64,000 nucleotides of DNA, taken from NCBI GenBank assembly GCA_025602915.1, contig JAHLJZ010000068.1:1-64000 (forward strand). Direction: 5' to 3'. Below are positions 36,701 through 46,466 of this stretch, piece by piece. Each line of letters opens with the position of its first letter. Positions within the stretch are counted from its first letter, which is position 1. Both the position numbers and the translations under genes were made by a program. The notes beneath the pieces are model-generated. The model saw only the letters and a program-made list of their open reading frames with translations, did no database searches and was not told where the DNA came from. Origin of the DNA: Paraphysoderma sedebokerense. Lineage: Eukaryota > Blastocladiomycota > Physodermatomycetes > Physodermatales > Physodermataceae.

Positions 36701-38119
36701 TTTGCATCTTCATCAAGGAATTCTACATCACCACATGACACGGCTGCATCGTCGAATTCTGGAAAGCACGTTAATTTCAAGAACGAGCACAAATTCAACA
36801 AACTCAAAGAGATCATTCATTGGTTACTGTTTCCGACTGTGTACGATCTAGACGATAAAGTAGACGCAGAACGTAGACGACTGTTCTCGAAATCAGCAAC
36901 GACAAAATCTGCTGTTTCATCCAGTGAAACCGGTGAAGGAGCAAGGTACCAGCGGAAATATGATTCAGCCGTCGACGTGAATGACAAAAATGATGAACTG
37001 CTGAATCATGAAAGTCGAGGTGGTTGGATGGATTTATTGCAAGGTTTGAAATCTGGGTACGATTTAGACGCGGAAGAGTGGAGCGACGTTGCTGTAGCGA
37101 AAAAGAGATATGATGAATTACGAAGACGAATCAAAGGTGCTTTATCTGGATTTTTGGCAGATGATAGTTTGGTCGGCGGGATGCTAGAGTTGGAAATGTG
37201 TGTTCACTTTTTCCTCATGCTCGCTATTGTGATTCTCCGATTAATGCGAGGGTACTAAACTCTTTGCAAATTAGGAAAATTCAATCTCTCATTTTCTCTT
37301 CTGGGTCCACCTCCGCGAATCTATCAGAAACGATCATCACCATTCTTCGCCCGACAAGAACGATCACAACAGCAACCACCCGTCTGTATCTTTACTCTCT
37401 ATTAAATTTGCATTATTATGATGAATACCTTTTCTCCGCATTATCACTCATCCGAACATACTCGGCATTTGACATCTCAATTGCATTGAAGTACGAAGTA
37501 CGCAATAAAATGATACCATCACTGTTAAAATTCACCCAAAAGAGTACGCAAGAGTTTGAAATTGCGTTTGGATTTGATGGAAAGCTAAAAGATAGGCGGA
37601 AGGGGAAAGAAAAAGAAAGATCGAAGGAGGAAGTGCCGGAGGATGTCAAACTGGTAATGCGATGGTTATACCGGATTGGGAAGTACTGTTTCAATGAAAT
37701 GGACGTAGTAGGCTTAAATGATGTTAAATCTATGATGGAAGAGCTAAATCGGTTTGTTACCATCTCTCTTCATTATTACCTCAACTACTCAATGCTCACA
37801 CATCGTCGAATATAGTCGATATTCGGAAGTATTGTACCAGCTATTCCATACATTGTCTAAAACGTCTCCTTCGATTGCACAACGGTAGAGTATATTTTGC
37901 CCGCTCTCTTTGATTTTCCGCATACGTATACTAATTAGTAAACATACATTTTTCTATAACAACGAAAACAGTGAATACGATTCCCTTGTTACATTCATTA
38001 TGACACCACCGGAGTACATTCCAAAATCAATACTCGAGTCCAAACATAATTATCATCTTGGATGCAATGAAGTTGAAGACGTGATTGAAGGTCTTAAACA
38101 GATTGTGATTTGTGGATGA
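33763..38119 (+). CDS. Large WD40-repeat protein with helical C-terminus (start unresolved)
   Basis: A multi-exon gene of roughly 1100 residues. N-terminal exons carry beta-propeller blades: AYSLDWAGDKMVVGSLGKIY, HSQGITDIQWSPFIPYWLAS, NDAVVNLWDVRF, and HLTTLMTGSKDSSCNLWRID at 35345 onward. After the propeller come a charged linker (KQLIQKREIKRAKELIEEG), a Pro run (PPIPPPPPAF) and a long helical region. The C-terminal exons include TTRLYLYSLLNLHYYDEYLF and SAFDISIALKYEVRNKMIPS. The stop is at 38117-38119. No RING or zinc ribbon is seen at the C-terminus, which argues against the SEA-complex subunits Rtc1/WDR24 and Mio. The propeller-plus-solenoid layout suggests a scaffold in membrane traffic or a signalling complex, but I do not recognise the orthologue. 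Coding starts before 33763 or at an internal Met. Confidence 0.7.
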
Positions 38120-38702
38120 GTTTTAAGGTTGGAGAAGCAGTTTATGCGACATTAAACGAATCGAGGAAAAAAAATGTAATTATTTTTATTAGGCTGCACA
38201 TAGGGGAAGCCATTAATTTATTGGATACTTGTAAATAATTAAATAGATATCAGTATTGTGAAGCGCGGTTTCCATTCATTTTTTGATCTCCGCTGCGGTT
38301 TCTTAATATTTCTCCACCTTTTGGCAGCCGACAATATCAATCTAAATCATCAAAAAGTCGCTGGATGTCTTTGTTGCCTTACTTTATTGTATTATTCTTG
38401 CTTTAATGTCTTCTTAAATTATTTGCTTATTCATTTTTCTGAGAGTTCTTCTTCGCGTTCTCGGCTGCCGATCCACGCAAATCGCGAAAGAAGTTTGATT
38501 CGTGACGAAATTGAAATTTAAACGACCAAAGCTGCTTCTCATCTGAGACATACCCCTCATCTAGTCTCCTCTATTCCGCACAGACCAAGATCCAAGATAA
38601 ACAATTTTAAGCAACCTCTAATATACTTTACTCAACTCATTCTCGACCGTCTTTCGCGAAGATTATATACCAACTTAAAATTTATCGATTTTCAGTGCCA
38701 TC
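38120..38702. other. Intergenic, no feature seen
   Basis: 583 bp between two plus-strand genes. AT-rich, with only an 87-codon frame of low-complexity hydrophobic composition. It should contain the promoter of the Ulp1-like gene; no motif was recognised. Confidence 0.45.
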
Positions 38703-39901
38703 ATGGATGCGAGATTGATTCCCCAAAATCATCAGTTTTCGTTCAGTATGATGAATAAGCTCAATCTGCGTGAAATATTGAAAATGAATTTTCCGCCAAC
38801 CTCATCGATATCATCTTTTGAATATAAGAATGAATTCGCAGCTGTGGAAATTGAAAATCCCTTGGATATGCGATATTTTCCTACAAAATCTTCCATCGAG
38901 AAAATCGCCCGTGGTTCATTTAAAGCAGAGAGGAACGGCGCACGTTCGGTTCAAATTCCACAATTAGGTCGATTATCATTCACTTCGTCAATGCTAATAC
39001 GTCATGCGCATTACATCAGAGAAGCAAAGCTGATGTACGCGACTTTAAAATCCACCATTTCCAAAATCACGCCAGAAGTGCAGACTATATTCAAGACTTT
39101 GGAAGACTTGGAATACGGACAATTTATTTTGAAAAAAGACAGCGAAGCTGGTGAAGATTTAAAGGTTCCGGAATTACTATCCTTAGCCCCCAAAAACTGG
39201 GTATACGATGCCGTCATAGACAGTTATTTCTCCCAAGGTCGATTCAAATCGGCCCCAAACATCATCATTGGAAAATCGAATGATTTTATGATGTTGGAAT
39301 TCGAGTTGGCAGATTCAGAAAGCTTAAGTCGACTATCTTCTGCCGTTTGGCAGACTCTTTCCTGCCGGGACGATGTTAAATTAATTTTACCCATCAATAC
39401 CGATTGTCATTGGACTGCAATTGAAATACGGTTCCAAGATAAACATGTTCTTCACTTCGATTCCCTTCCAGATCCCTCTCGCACCCAATACGTTTTCGAT
39501 AAAATTAGGTTCCTTCTTCGTTTCCTTAACCTTCCATTGGATAGATGGATCTGGAGTCGGGGGAGATGTCCGTCTCAAAAAGATGGGTATTCCTGCGGAG
39601 TCGTTGCTATCAATATGATTGAACGAACTCTGCTGCCTCAAGTGCCATTATGGACGGCGAAAACCACAGATCTGCATAGAATCAGAATATTCCTGCATAT
39701 TTTGGTACGTTTTATCAAAACTTTTTTCCAGGCATTTTCAATTCCGTTGACATCACCTGACGATTTCAGAAATTCTGTGGATTGTGGTCCGAAGAAATTG
39801 AAAGCTGTTTGAATGTTGTCAATCTCAAATTGCAAGAATGCGAAAAGGTGAAGAGAACACTGAATGCTTTTTATGATGGGCTCCAACGAATGTTGAATTG
39901 A
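38703..39901 (+). CDS. Ulp1/SENP-type cysteine protease (C48)
   Basis: Predicted deSUMOylase or related C48 protease. The catalytic domain spans roughly residues 155-320. It opens NWVYDAVIDSYF (compare WLNDEVIN in the family) and has the His in INTDCHWTAIEI, the Asp in VLHFDSLPDPS, and the Gln and nucleophile Cys in CPSQKDGYSCGVVAI. All four catalytic positions are present. The unspliced frame ends at 39812. A GT-AG intron (about 39704-39769) gives instead a charged helical end (KLQECEKVKRTLNAFYDGLQ) stopping at 39901, which I prefer. The N-terminal 150 residues have no recognised domain. Stand-alone Ulp1 proteases occur both as host SUMO proteases and as cargo of DNA transposons. No transposase or terminal repeat is visible here. 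Confidence 0.8.
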
Positions 39902-39988
39902 CAATATCCTTTGCTACAGAATTCATTCCTCGCCAAATCTCCTTTTGGAAGGTTAAAGAAGCCAAAGGACCTCGAAGTAGTCTTAAAC

Positions 39989-41151
39989 ATGGATGACGGA
40001 ATGAGAATACCAACACCTCAATCCCAGATTGTTATGGTACATTTCAGTATTCGATGGATCCATGACAATAAAAAGTACTGATGCTCTTTTGCTACTAGGT
40101 CGATGAAAGGGATGCTGAACAGAGTTCCATATCCAGTTCAAACAGTGATACTTGCAGGCGCAACACCACCCCACCCCCTCAAATATTGACATGTGAGACG
40201 TCTCCTGCTTCCACTGTTGTGTCTGATCGTATCTCTAGCATTAGCATTAGCGAGTTGATGCTTGCACCAATCATGAGGACAATGTCCTCTGCCGTTCCAA
40301 TATCCCATGGCTTAGATATCGCCCAGGTAAATTTTCTAAATTTTCAGTTACATTGATGTGAAAGAACAGAACCAACTTTTGCGTTCTCGAATGTGACGGT
40401 GGATATTATCACCCGTTGTATTTTGCAGGAAAATGTCGACAGAAATTCAATGTCCGAAGAAGCAATTTCTCCGGGACTTCCGCCGGGTGGTTTGACTCCT
40501 CAAAAGAATGTGGAGCTATCTGATGCTATGAAATGTGAGCAAGAAGCGCTAACAATCAACTGTGTAAATTGCACAGGCGTGCCAAAACACTCTCAGAGGG
40601 TAGGCTTTATAATATTTTAGCTGCTGAAATGACAGTCACACTGAAATATATCTTTCTCCTCGCCGTAGCTTGACACAATAGATCCATCTTCGATCATTGA
40701 CTCACAAAACGATGTTCTAAATATCATCGGCGAAGTACCTTCAAACTCGCGGAAGCACGTCAATTGGTCCTTGACAGATACAGAAGTGAATTTGTCGCTT
40801 GCCTCTTTATCACCCATATTCGATCCAATCAATGCTTCTGCTGGAAACCCAAGGGAACGTGGAACATGTGTCGATTTCAATCAAAGTAGTCGATTAAGGC
40901 TACTTAGGATACAGAGACCAAAATCAAATAGTAAGGCAGTCCACAAGGCTAGCCAAATCGACAACATTCATGAATTACCAGAAGTCGAAGGCAAGTTAAC
41001 CGGTGCAAATAAGGTCGGCGATGAGTCATTCGGAAATACTGGAGAAGTCGTGAACAAAAAATTGCGTTTACAAAGTGCGATTCGTGCGCTAAAGAGTTGT
41101 GGTAAAATGTTCGCCAGGATTATAAAACGAGGAAGTAAATGTTCGTCGTAA
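39989..41151 (+). CDS. Ser/Thr-rich protein, function unknown
   Basis: Four exons joined at phase-0 introns: 39989-40036, about 40100-40327, about 40429-40598, and about 40670-41151. It encodes about 309 residues. The product begins MDDGMRIPTPQSQIVM and is polar and Ser/Thr/Pro-rich with no membrane segment or signal peptide. Two Cys pairs lie in the middle (TINCVNCTG). The basic C-terminus (GKMFARIIKRGSKCSS) could bind membrane or nucleic acid. Not recognised. It follows the Ulp1-like gene by 87 bp on the same strand, too close for a long separate promoter. Confidence 0.6.
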
Positions 41152-42498
41152 ACAATTGGGCAACTGCAGTGAAGTTTTTCTTTCAAGACACTTGTTGAGC
41201 TCGACGTTTCCTGTTGTCATTGATGGTTTATTAGTGCGTAGTGTTGCGAAATGCAGTTGGGTTTTCGATTTATTACACGTTCGGTTGATGTCATTTTACA
41301 AATCGCACCCGTTCTTCCCCATTAAGTTGTCATATCTCTTCTCTCTTCTTCCCTCAACTGTTTGCGTATACTTCGCCGTATTAGTTCGTCCCTTCACCCA
41401 CATTTTATTAGAGGACGAGCAGTTTATACTTCTTACAAGGTCACCTCGTTCTCAAACTGTATAAAATTTATCGTTACATTACTCCAGCTTCTAGAATTTA
41501 TCGCTGCTACAATTTTCACTCCCTTTACAAGTCGATCCTTAAATATGTCCGCGTCTTCGTGTCGCATAGTCAAATAAGCTCTGAACTTGCTCATTTTGAA
41601 CGAATAACTCATCCTTAATTCAACGAACCTTCATTAAATTACACTCTTGTTATATGTTTTAAAATTTTAAACGGAATTGAACGGATAATGAACTTGTCAA
41701 TTTTAGAATCGATATCCTTAAAGTGATACGATGTGAGTTTGAATATGTATATCCTTATTGAGTATATCTGTACGCCGCTCTTTTAAGCGTAGTCGACTAT
41801 TTGATTCGCGCGGCACCTTCAACTTTAGTGAGTCCCTTCCAAAAAGTCATTGGAACACGGCGGTAGTAACGACGCCAGTGACGCTGTAGATTAAGTATTA
41901 TTGTAGATTTAATATGGAGGACAAAATAAAGCGGATTCTCAATCTATCGTTAAATCTGAACTTATTATGCAATATCGCATCTTCCAAGTATATAAATCTC
42001 TACATTACTCCTGTACCTCCATTTTACAATGCCTTTCAGTATTCCTTGATTTGTAGCAGGTTACAATTTCCCCATCTCTCTCATTACGACGTCGCTTGAG
42101 TACTCTCCCAACCAAAGTGCAGGATGTAGTGGAAATTTCAATTGACGTAGTCTGTATTCCCAAATTTTGTGAATAGTGACCGGAAAACAATCAAAGCGGT
42201 TTTATGTTGTGGCTAAAAATTCGAAAGAATTCAAAACATAAAGGACTTCTTCGTTCTCGATAGGCAGGGGGGCTCTGCCCGCAAGTGATTCGTGAGTTAG
42301 CCGCAGTGTCAGCTTGAATAAGCAGATAACAGGAGAAATAATTTATAAAAGCTTCATCTATCAATACGTAAGTATATACAATATATTTATATTTCTTCTT
42401 ATAATTCTGCCTCTTTAATAATCTTTGCTAAGATGATATCTCAAAGAATATGATAGTATTAATAACATCTTCATTCATAAAGTAGCCTGTCGACTCTG
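41152..42498. other. Convergent intergenic region
   Basis: 1347 bp between convergent genes (Ser-rich, plus; P2X-like, minus). AT-rich with many short frames and none with family features. A short G/C-rich patch near 42265-42310 stands out from the AT-rich flanks but does not fold into a tRNA shape that I can see. Nothing else noted. Confidence 0.45.
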
Positions 42499-44748
42499 TC
42501 ATTCTGGCACAAACAGACTATGATGCGGCTTTTCCAGTTTTGTCAATGGTCGCTTCAGTCCGGGGTTTTGGGCTTGTTGGTTCTGGATGGACGTTGTTTT
42601 GTCTGATGTCACTGAAATCGGCTGTATTTTCGTACTAAATGCGTTTAGAAGATAGTCGACATTTCGTGAGTATAAATAATCGAAAAATTCGAGGATGTGG
42701 AAGAAAATAACAATCCAGCGAAAAAATATAAAAAATGGAATAACAGGATTTACCTTGGCATCAGTGTACAAGGTCTTCTGAGGCAAAGCGTACAACATTA
42801 ACAAATCGACTAAAGTCGAAGCGACCTTCAGAAGAGCGAGAGCACCAGCCAAGTTGGATACTAGCGATCATTTGATTAATGAAACGAAATAGTATTCGGA
42901 TAATGAAGAATGTCGTTAGCAACCATACTATGGGGCTCAAAATTTTGAAAAGAGGGTATGAACGACAACTTACATAAGCTCATGATACTGAATTCTCCAA
43001 TTGTTCCAGTTTGAACGAATCTAATTTGTAATCCGTGCTTCTTGAAAAATAATGCACCTGCATTACCGGTTGCCGCACTACCGGCAATAGTGGAATTATA
43101 CATGAATTCCTCACGTTTCGCCTCTGATCCCAAAATTTTGTTGATTCTATACTTGTACTTTAACGATGATGGATCTGAAAGGCGGTTGTCATATTCAATG
43201 AAAACCACGATGACCATTCCTTATATTCAGAGGGTAAATGAAAATCAGTCCAAATGTGAAGACTCCAAACTTTCCAGTAAGCGCTCCATAAACAAATTCA
43301 AGACAATCATTTACCTGAATATCTGATTGCTTCCTTATTAGTAGCCTCTGGGTCAATAAATTCATCTAAATTTGCTAATCCGGCTGCTTCGATTAACTGT
43401 TGGACAGTAATTACATCACCGGGAGTTTGGCGAATATATTTGGCTTCGGCGTCTTTGTCCGTAGCAGGATGCCATTCCATAAGCGTTGTGCCGTTAGATG
43501 CTAAAAGTGTACCCTTCAGAACGAGCCGGTTAATAGGAGCGCAAGAACAAACACCTTAGATAAACGCCAGTACCTTCATTTGCTTGTTACTTCTTGCAAC
43601 CCTGCATAGCGAGTTGAAGTGCAGGATAGTTGACGGTTAAAGTTATTTTAGGTACGATTTCGTGTTGATATTTGAATCATACTCCAAATGCTTACCCTGT
43701 AGTCATTCCCTTCACAGAATGTTCAATCATAATAGTCATGTTCTCTACGTCTGCAGTGTAGTACCGTCTCGTATTATTGGTCGTAAGTCTTGGTAAACAG
43801 TCGCGAGATTCAGGAAGCTGGGTGCTACATGAGGCATTCGTAGAGGCAGTATTCCTATAGGACATTGGAGTCACTGAAACACGCTGTTGATAGGTGATAG
43901 ATGACCGACGATAGCAGGTTGCGTAAAGTGGGATAGATGTCAGCCAGGCAATCGGAAAGCTAGCAACACAAAAGCACTGACCGTAGTGAGGAATCCGCCT
44001 TTAAGATATTGACAGGTTAGCAAAATGAGAGTGGATTAATGAATGCGTTAGCCATGCATTGGTAAATTGATACGTCCTGGTTTTCTCCAATATATCGGTT
44101 TACAAAGCGCAAGGTGAATACACTCACCAGCCAAATCTGGAGAAAAAGCTTGTGTACCATCCCAGAATAAACAGCCATCGACAGCAGATGCCGTACAATA
44201 AGTCGGCAAAGGTGTGGTTAAATCGGTTGGCCCCAATCTGAGAGTTGTAATCACCGATCCTAGCGAAGCAAGCAAATATCAGATATCTTCTCTTCGCCGC
44301 AGAAGTATTTATGTTGAGCAATAAAGAAGCGAACTCATACCTCCGTTTGGGGGTTCTTTCTTCAAGTACAACTGTTCAGAGACAATCTGGTAGATGATGA
44401 AAATCAAAATCGCCAATTGAAAACCATAATGCAAAAAACCAAGACGTCTGTCCTATTATTTGTTTAGTGATAGATGTAATCTGTTAGTTTAAATACTGCT
44501 GCTGAGTGCTGAATAGACTTAATCATGGCTGCTGAAACGCGAGCATGATGAATGCGTCTCTTATTGGCAAAAATTGTACGGGATTAGCGAACTACCTTAA
44601 TTCGAACAAGTTTGATCGTAAGATATCTATTTGGATAAGAAAATAGGTTAATCAGTCAGCGAGATTTGGAAAGTATCGCAGGCAGATTGATTTTTGAGTA
44701 CACTTACGAGAATGTCTCATCCAAATCCCAGTTTGGTAGGGCTGGCAT
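42499..44748 (-). CDS. P2X-like ATP-gated channel
   Basis: Trimeric cation-channel family gated by extracellular ATP in animals and acting on the contractile vacuole in Dictyostelium. It is known from early-diverging fungi but not from Dikarya. Exon 1 starts MPALPNWDLDETFS (ATG 44746-44748) and joins in phase to YLTIKLVRIK. TM1 follows in RRLGFLHYGFQLAILIFIIY. The ectodomain includes GSVITTLRLGPTD, CTASAVDGCLFWDG, ADVENMTIMIEHSVKG and VIVVFIEYDNRL. The end of the ectodomain has GLQIRFVQTGTIGEF, matching the family GIRFD...GTAGKF signature. TM2 lies in LALLKVASTLVDLLMLYALP and is followed by the YXXXK trafficking motif as YTDAK. The two Lys that bind ATP after TM1 (TTKVKG in animals) appear as TTLRLG, so ligand use may differ. 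A third membrane-like stretch (VIPFFIFFRWIVIFFHILEF) follows TM2. At least eight exons; borders are approximate. Confidence 0.82.
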
Positions 44749-45494
44749 TTCTGCGTTTTCGACTTATCTATCGTATATCAGAGATGGCAAGCCTAGCGGA
44801 ATTTCTTTGCTCTTAGTATATAAAAGATCAAAGATGGTGGCCTTCCTTAGTATGAAAGGATTGAGACAAATCTTATATAAAGTCGAAGGAATACGGATTG
44901 ACGGAATCTCTGTCTTGAGACTCGAGACTGGGTCCCGCACCGTCGCACGGGCCGCAATACTCACAGCAATGAAAATTTCAAGACTGCGAATGCAAGAGGA
45001 ACAAGGAAACTTGGGCAGCTATTCTGCAATGTCCTGAAGATAAATATAAAGAGCAAGATAACTGGAGATGCGCGGGAATGAGAAAAATGTTGATTCATAT
45101 CCGATGCTGCAGGCTATAGGTGTCATTGTAAACTGCATCACTACAGTCAGAATAATCCGAATGTTACAAACAAATGGTGGTGAATATATATAGGCTGATT
45201 GCCAACACAAGTTATTGTGAACTCACTATTAATTAACAATTGCGCAATATACATTACTGATACAATGAATATCCTCTTTGAACCGGACAAAGGACATCAG
45301 TTCAGGACGGACATATCCACCATCGGCTACCATCAACCTTCATTTGCAACCATTTTGATACCAAGTAAATGATTACACAAAGGTAATTGAGAAGTTCTTC
45401 AGCCAACGTACGATCTTTATCGTTGTTTCTATGCCGGTCCTACCGTCGTAATCCTCTGTTGGGCCGGCGCATACAGAGTCTGTTAGTGTTAATC
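44749..45494. other. Intergenic, P2X upstream
   Basis: 746 bp between the P2X-like start and the SSNA1 3' end, both minus strand. A plus-strand frame (44666-45037) overlaps P2X exon 1 antisense and has no family features. No regulatory motif was recognised. Confidence 0.45.
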
Positions 45495-46097
45495 TTATCG
45501 CTTGTGCGTGTTCTGAGACAAATGGGTGTTACTAGGCACGTATGATCCGAAATCAGGAATAATAACTTTCGTCGATGTGGGTTGAGGCTTAGGGAATGGA
45601 GATATCGAAGAGATAGATTGGGATAGAGTGGTGGTTTCTCTTTTGAGGACTTGAAGTAGGGTTTGCGATGATTCTATTATCTTTTGACACAGCAAGAGAT
45701 AAAATTCAAATGAAAAGAAAACATATTAATATGAAAGGCATGACTTGGATAAAACTAATGTGTAGTTATCCTACCTTGGCATACGCATCCTCTGTTTCTT
45801 TTAGACACTTCTCCAGATCTTCCTTCACCTGATACTTTTTACTCAAACTGTCTTCAACCTTATTCAAATTGTTCGTCCATGTAGCTAACTCAGACTGTAT
45901 AATAGACTTGTACGATTCTTCTTGGTTGATTTGTTGAGAAAGCGATGAAAGATGGGACCTAAGCGAGTCGATGCCTGAAACAAGAGTTTACCTGGTCAGT
46001 CGAGATAGCTTTGGAATGTGCAGCGGTGTGATTATTTAATATTACATTTTACCAATTCATTATTATAGGACTGCAATTGCGCGGCGTGAGAAGACAT
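45495..46097 (-). CDS. SSNA1: SSNA1/DIP13 centriolar coiled-coil protein
   Basis: Small self-assembling coiled-coil protein that binds and branches microtubules at centrioles and basal bodies (human SSNA1, Chlamydomonas DIP13). Three exons (46097-46046, about 45975-45777, 45677-45495) join in phase to give 145 residues. The N-terminus QLQSYNNELVKCIDSLRSHL matches the family QNYNNELVKCIEEL. The middle is a continuous amphipathic helix ending LKETEDAYAK. The next exon begins IIESSQTLLQVLKRE, matching the family ILESSQTLLSVLKRE. The last 40 residues are a Ser/Pro-rich tail longer than in the 119-residue human protein. The start is fixed by the ATG at 46095-46097. Its presence argues for a lineage that builds centrioles or flagella. 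Confidence 0.9.
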
Positions 46098-46466
46098 TTG
46101 CCAATAATATAATCGTGGATGGAAGTGGAAGAAATAAATCTGTCTGCTTCTCTCCCTTGGCGGCTCGCGGAGGAAGACACCGCGATCAAAATTGAATGAT
46201 CAATAACAAAAGCAAACGGTTCAAAATGCAGCCATTTATCGGCATCACATTTTACACCCATGCACATAATTATGTCGTAGATATATTCGAGTTGTCTGCC
46301 AAAATGCGAGGACATCGGGTACAAGCATTTCAGCCACGGCGAGTTAATTGCAATTATTATGATTAATATAGTCTATTCTTTAAATCTAGATATATTTGAG
46401 TACTATGATAAGATAAATTATTAACATATTACGGGAAATTTTAAATAAGCGGTGTTCTAAAACAGT
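46098..46466. other. Intergenic between SSNA1 and PP2C gene
   Basis: 369 bp. A minus-strand frame (46049-46324) overlaps SSNA1 exon 1 in another frame and has no family features. The stretch should contain the SSNA1 promoter and the PP2C 3' flank. Confidence 0.45.

Noticed and set aside
44666-45037. 123-codon plus-strand ORF upstream of the P2X-like gene
   Set aside because: Antisense to P2X exon 1, whose phase and motif continuity are better supported.
46049-46324. 91-codon minus-strand ORF containing the SSNA1 start region
   Set aside because: Uses a different frame from the SSNA1 exon; the SSNA1 reading gives a continuous family match through three exons.
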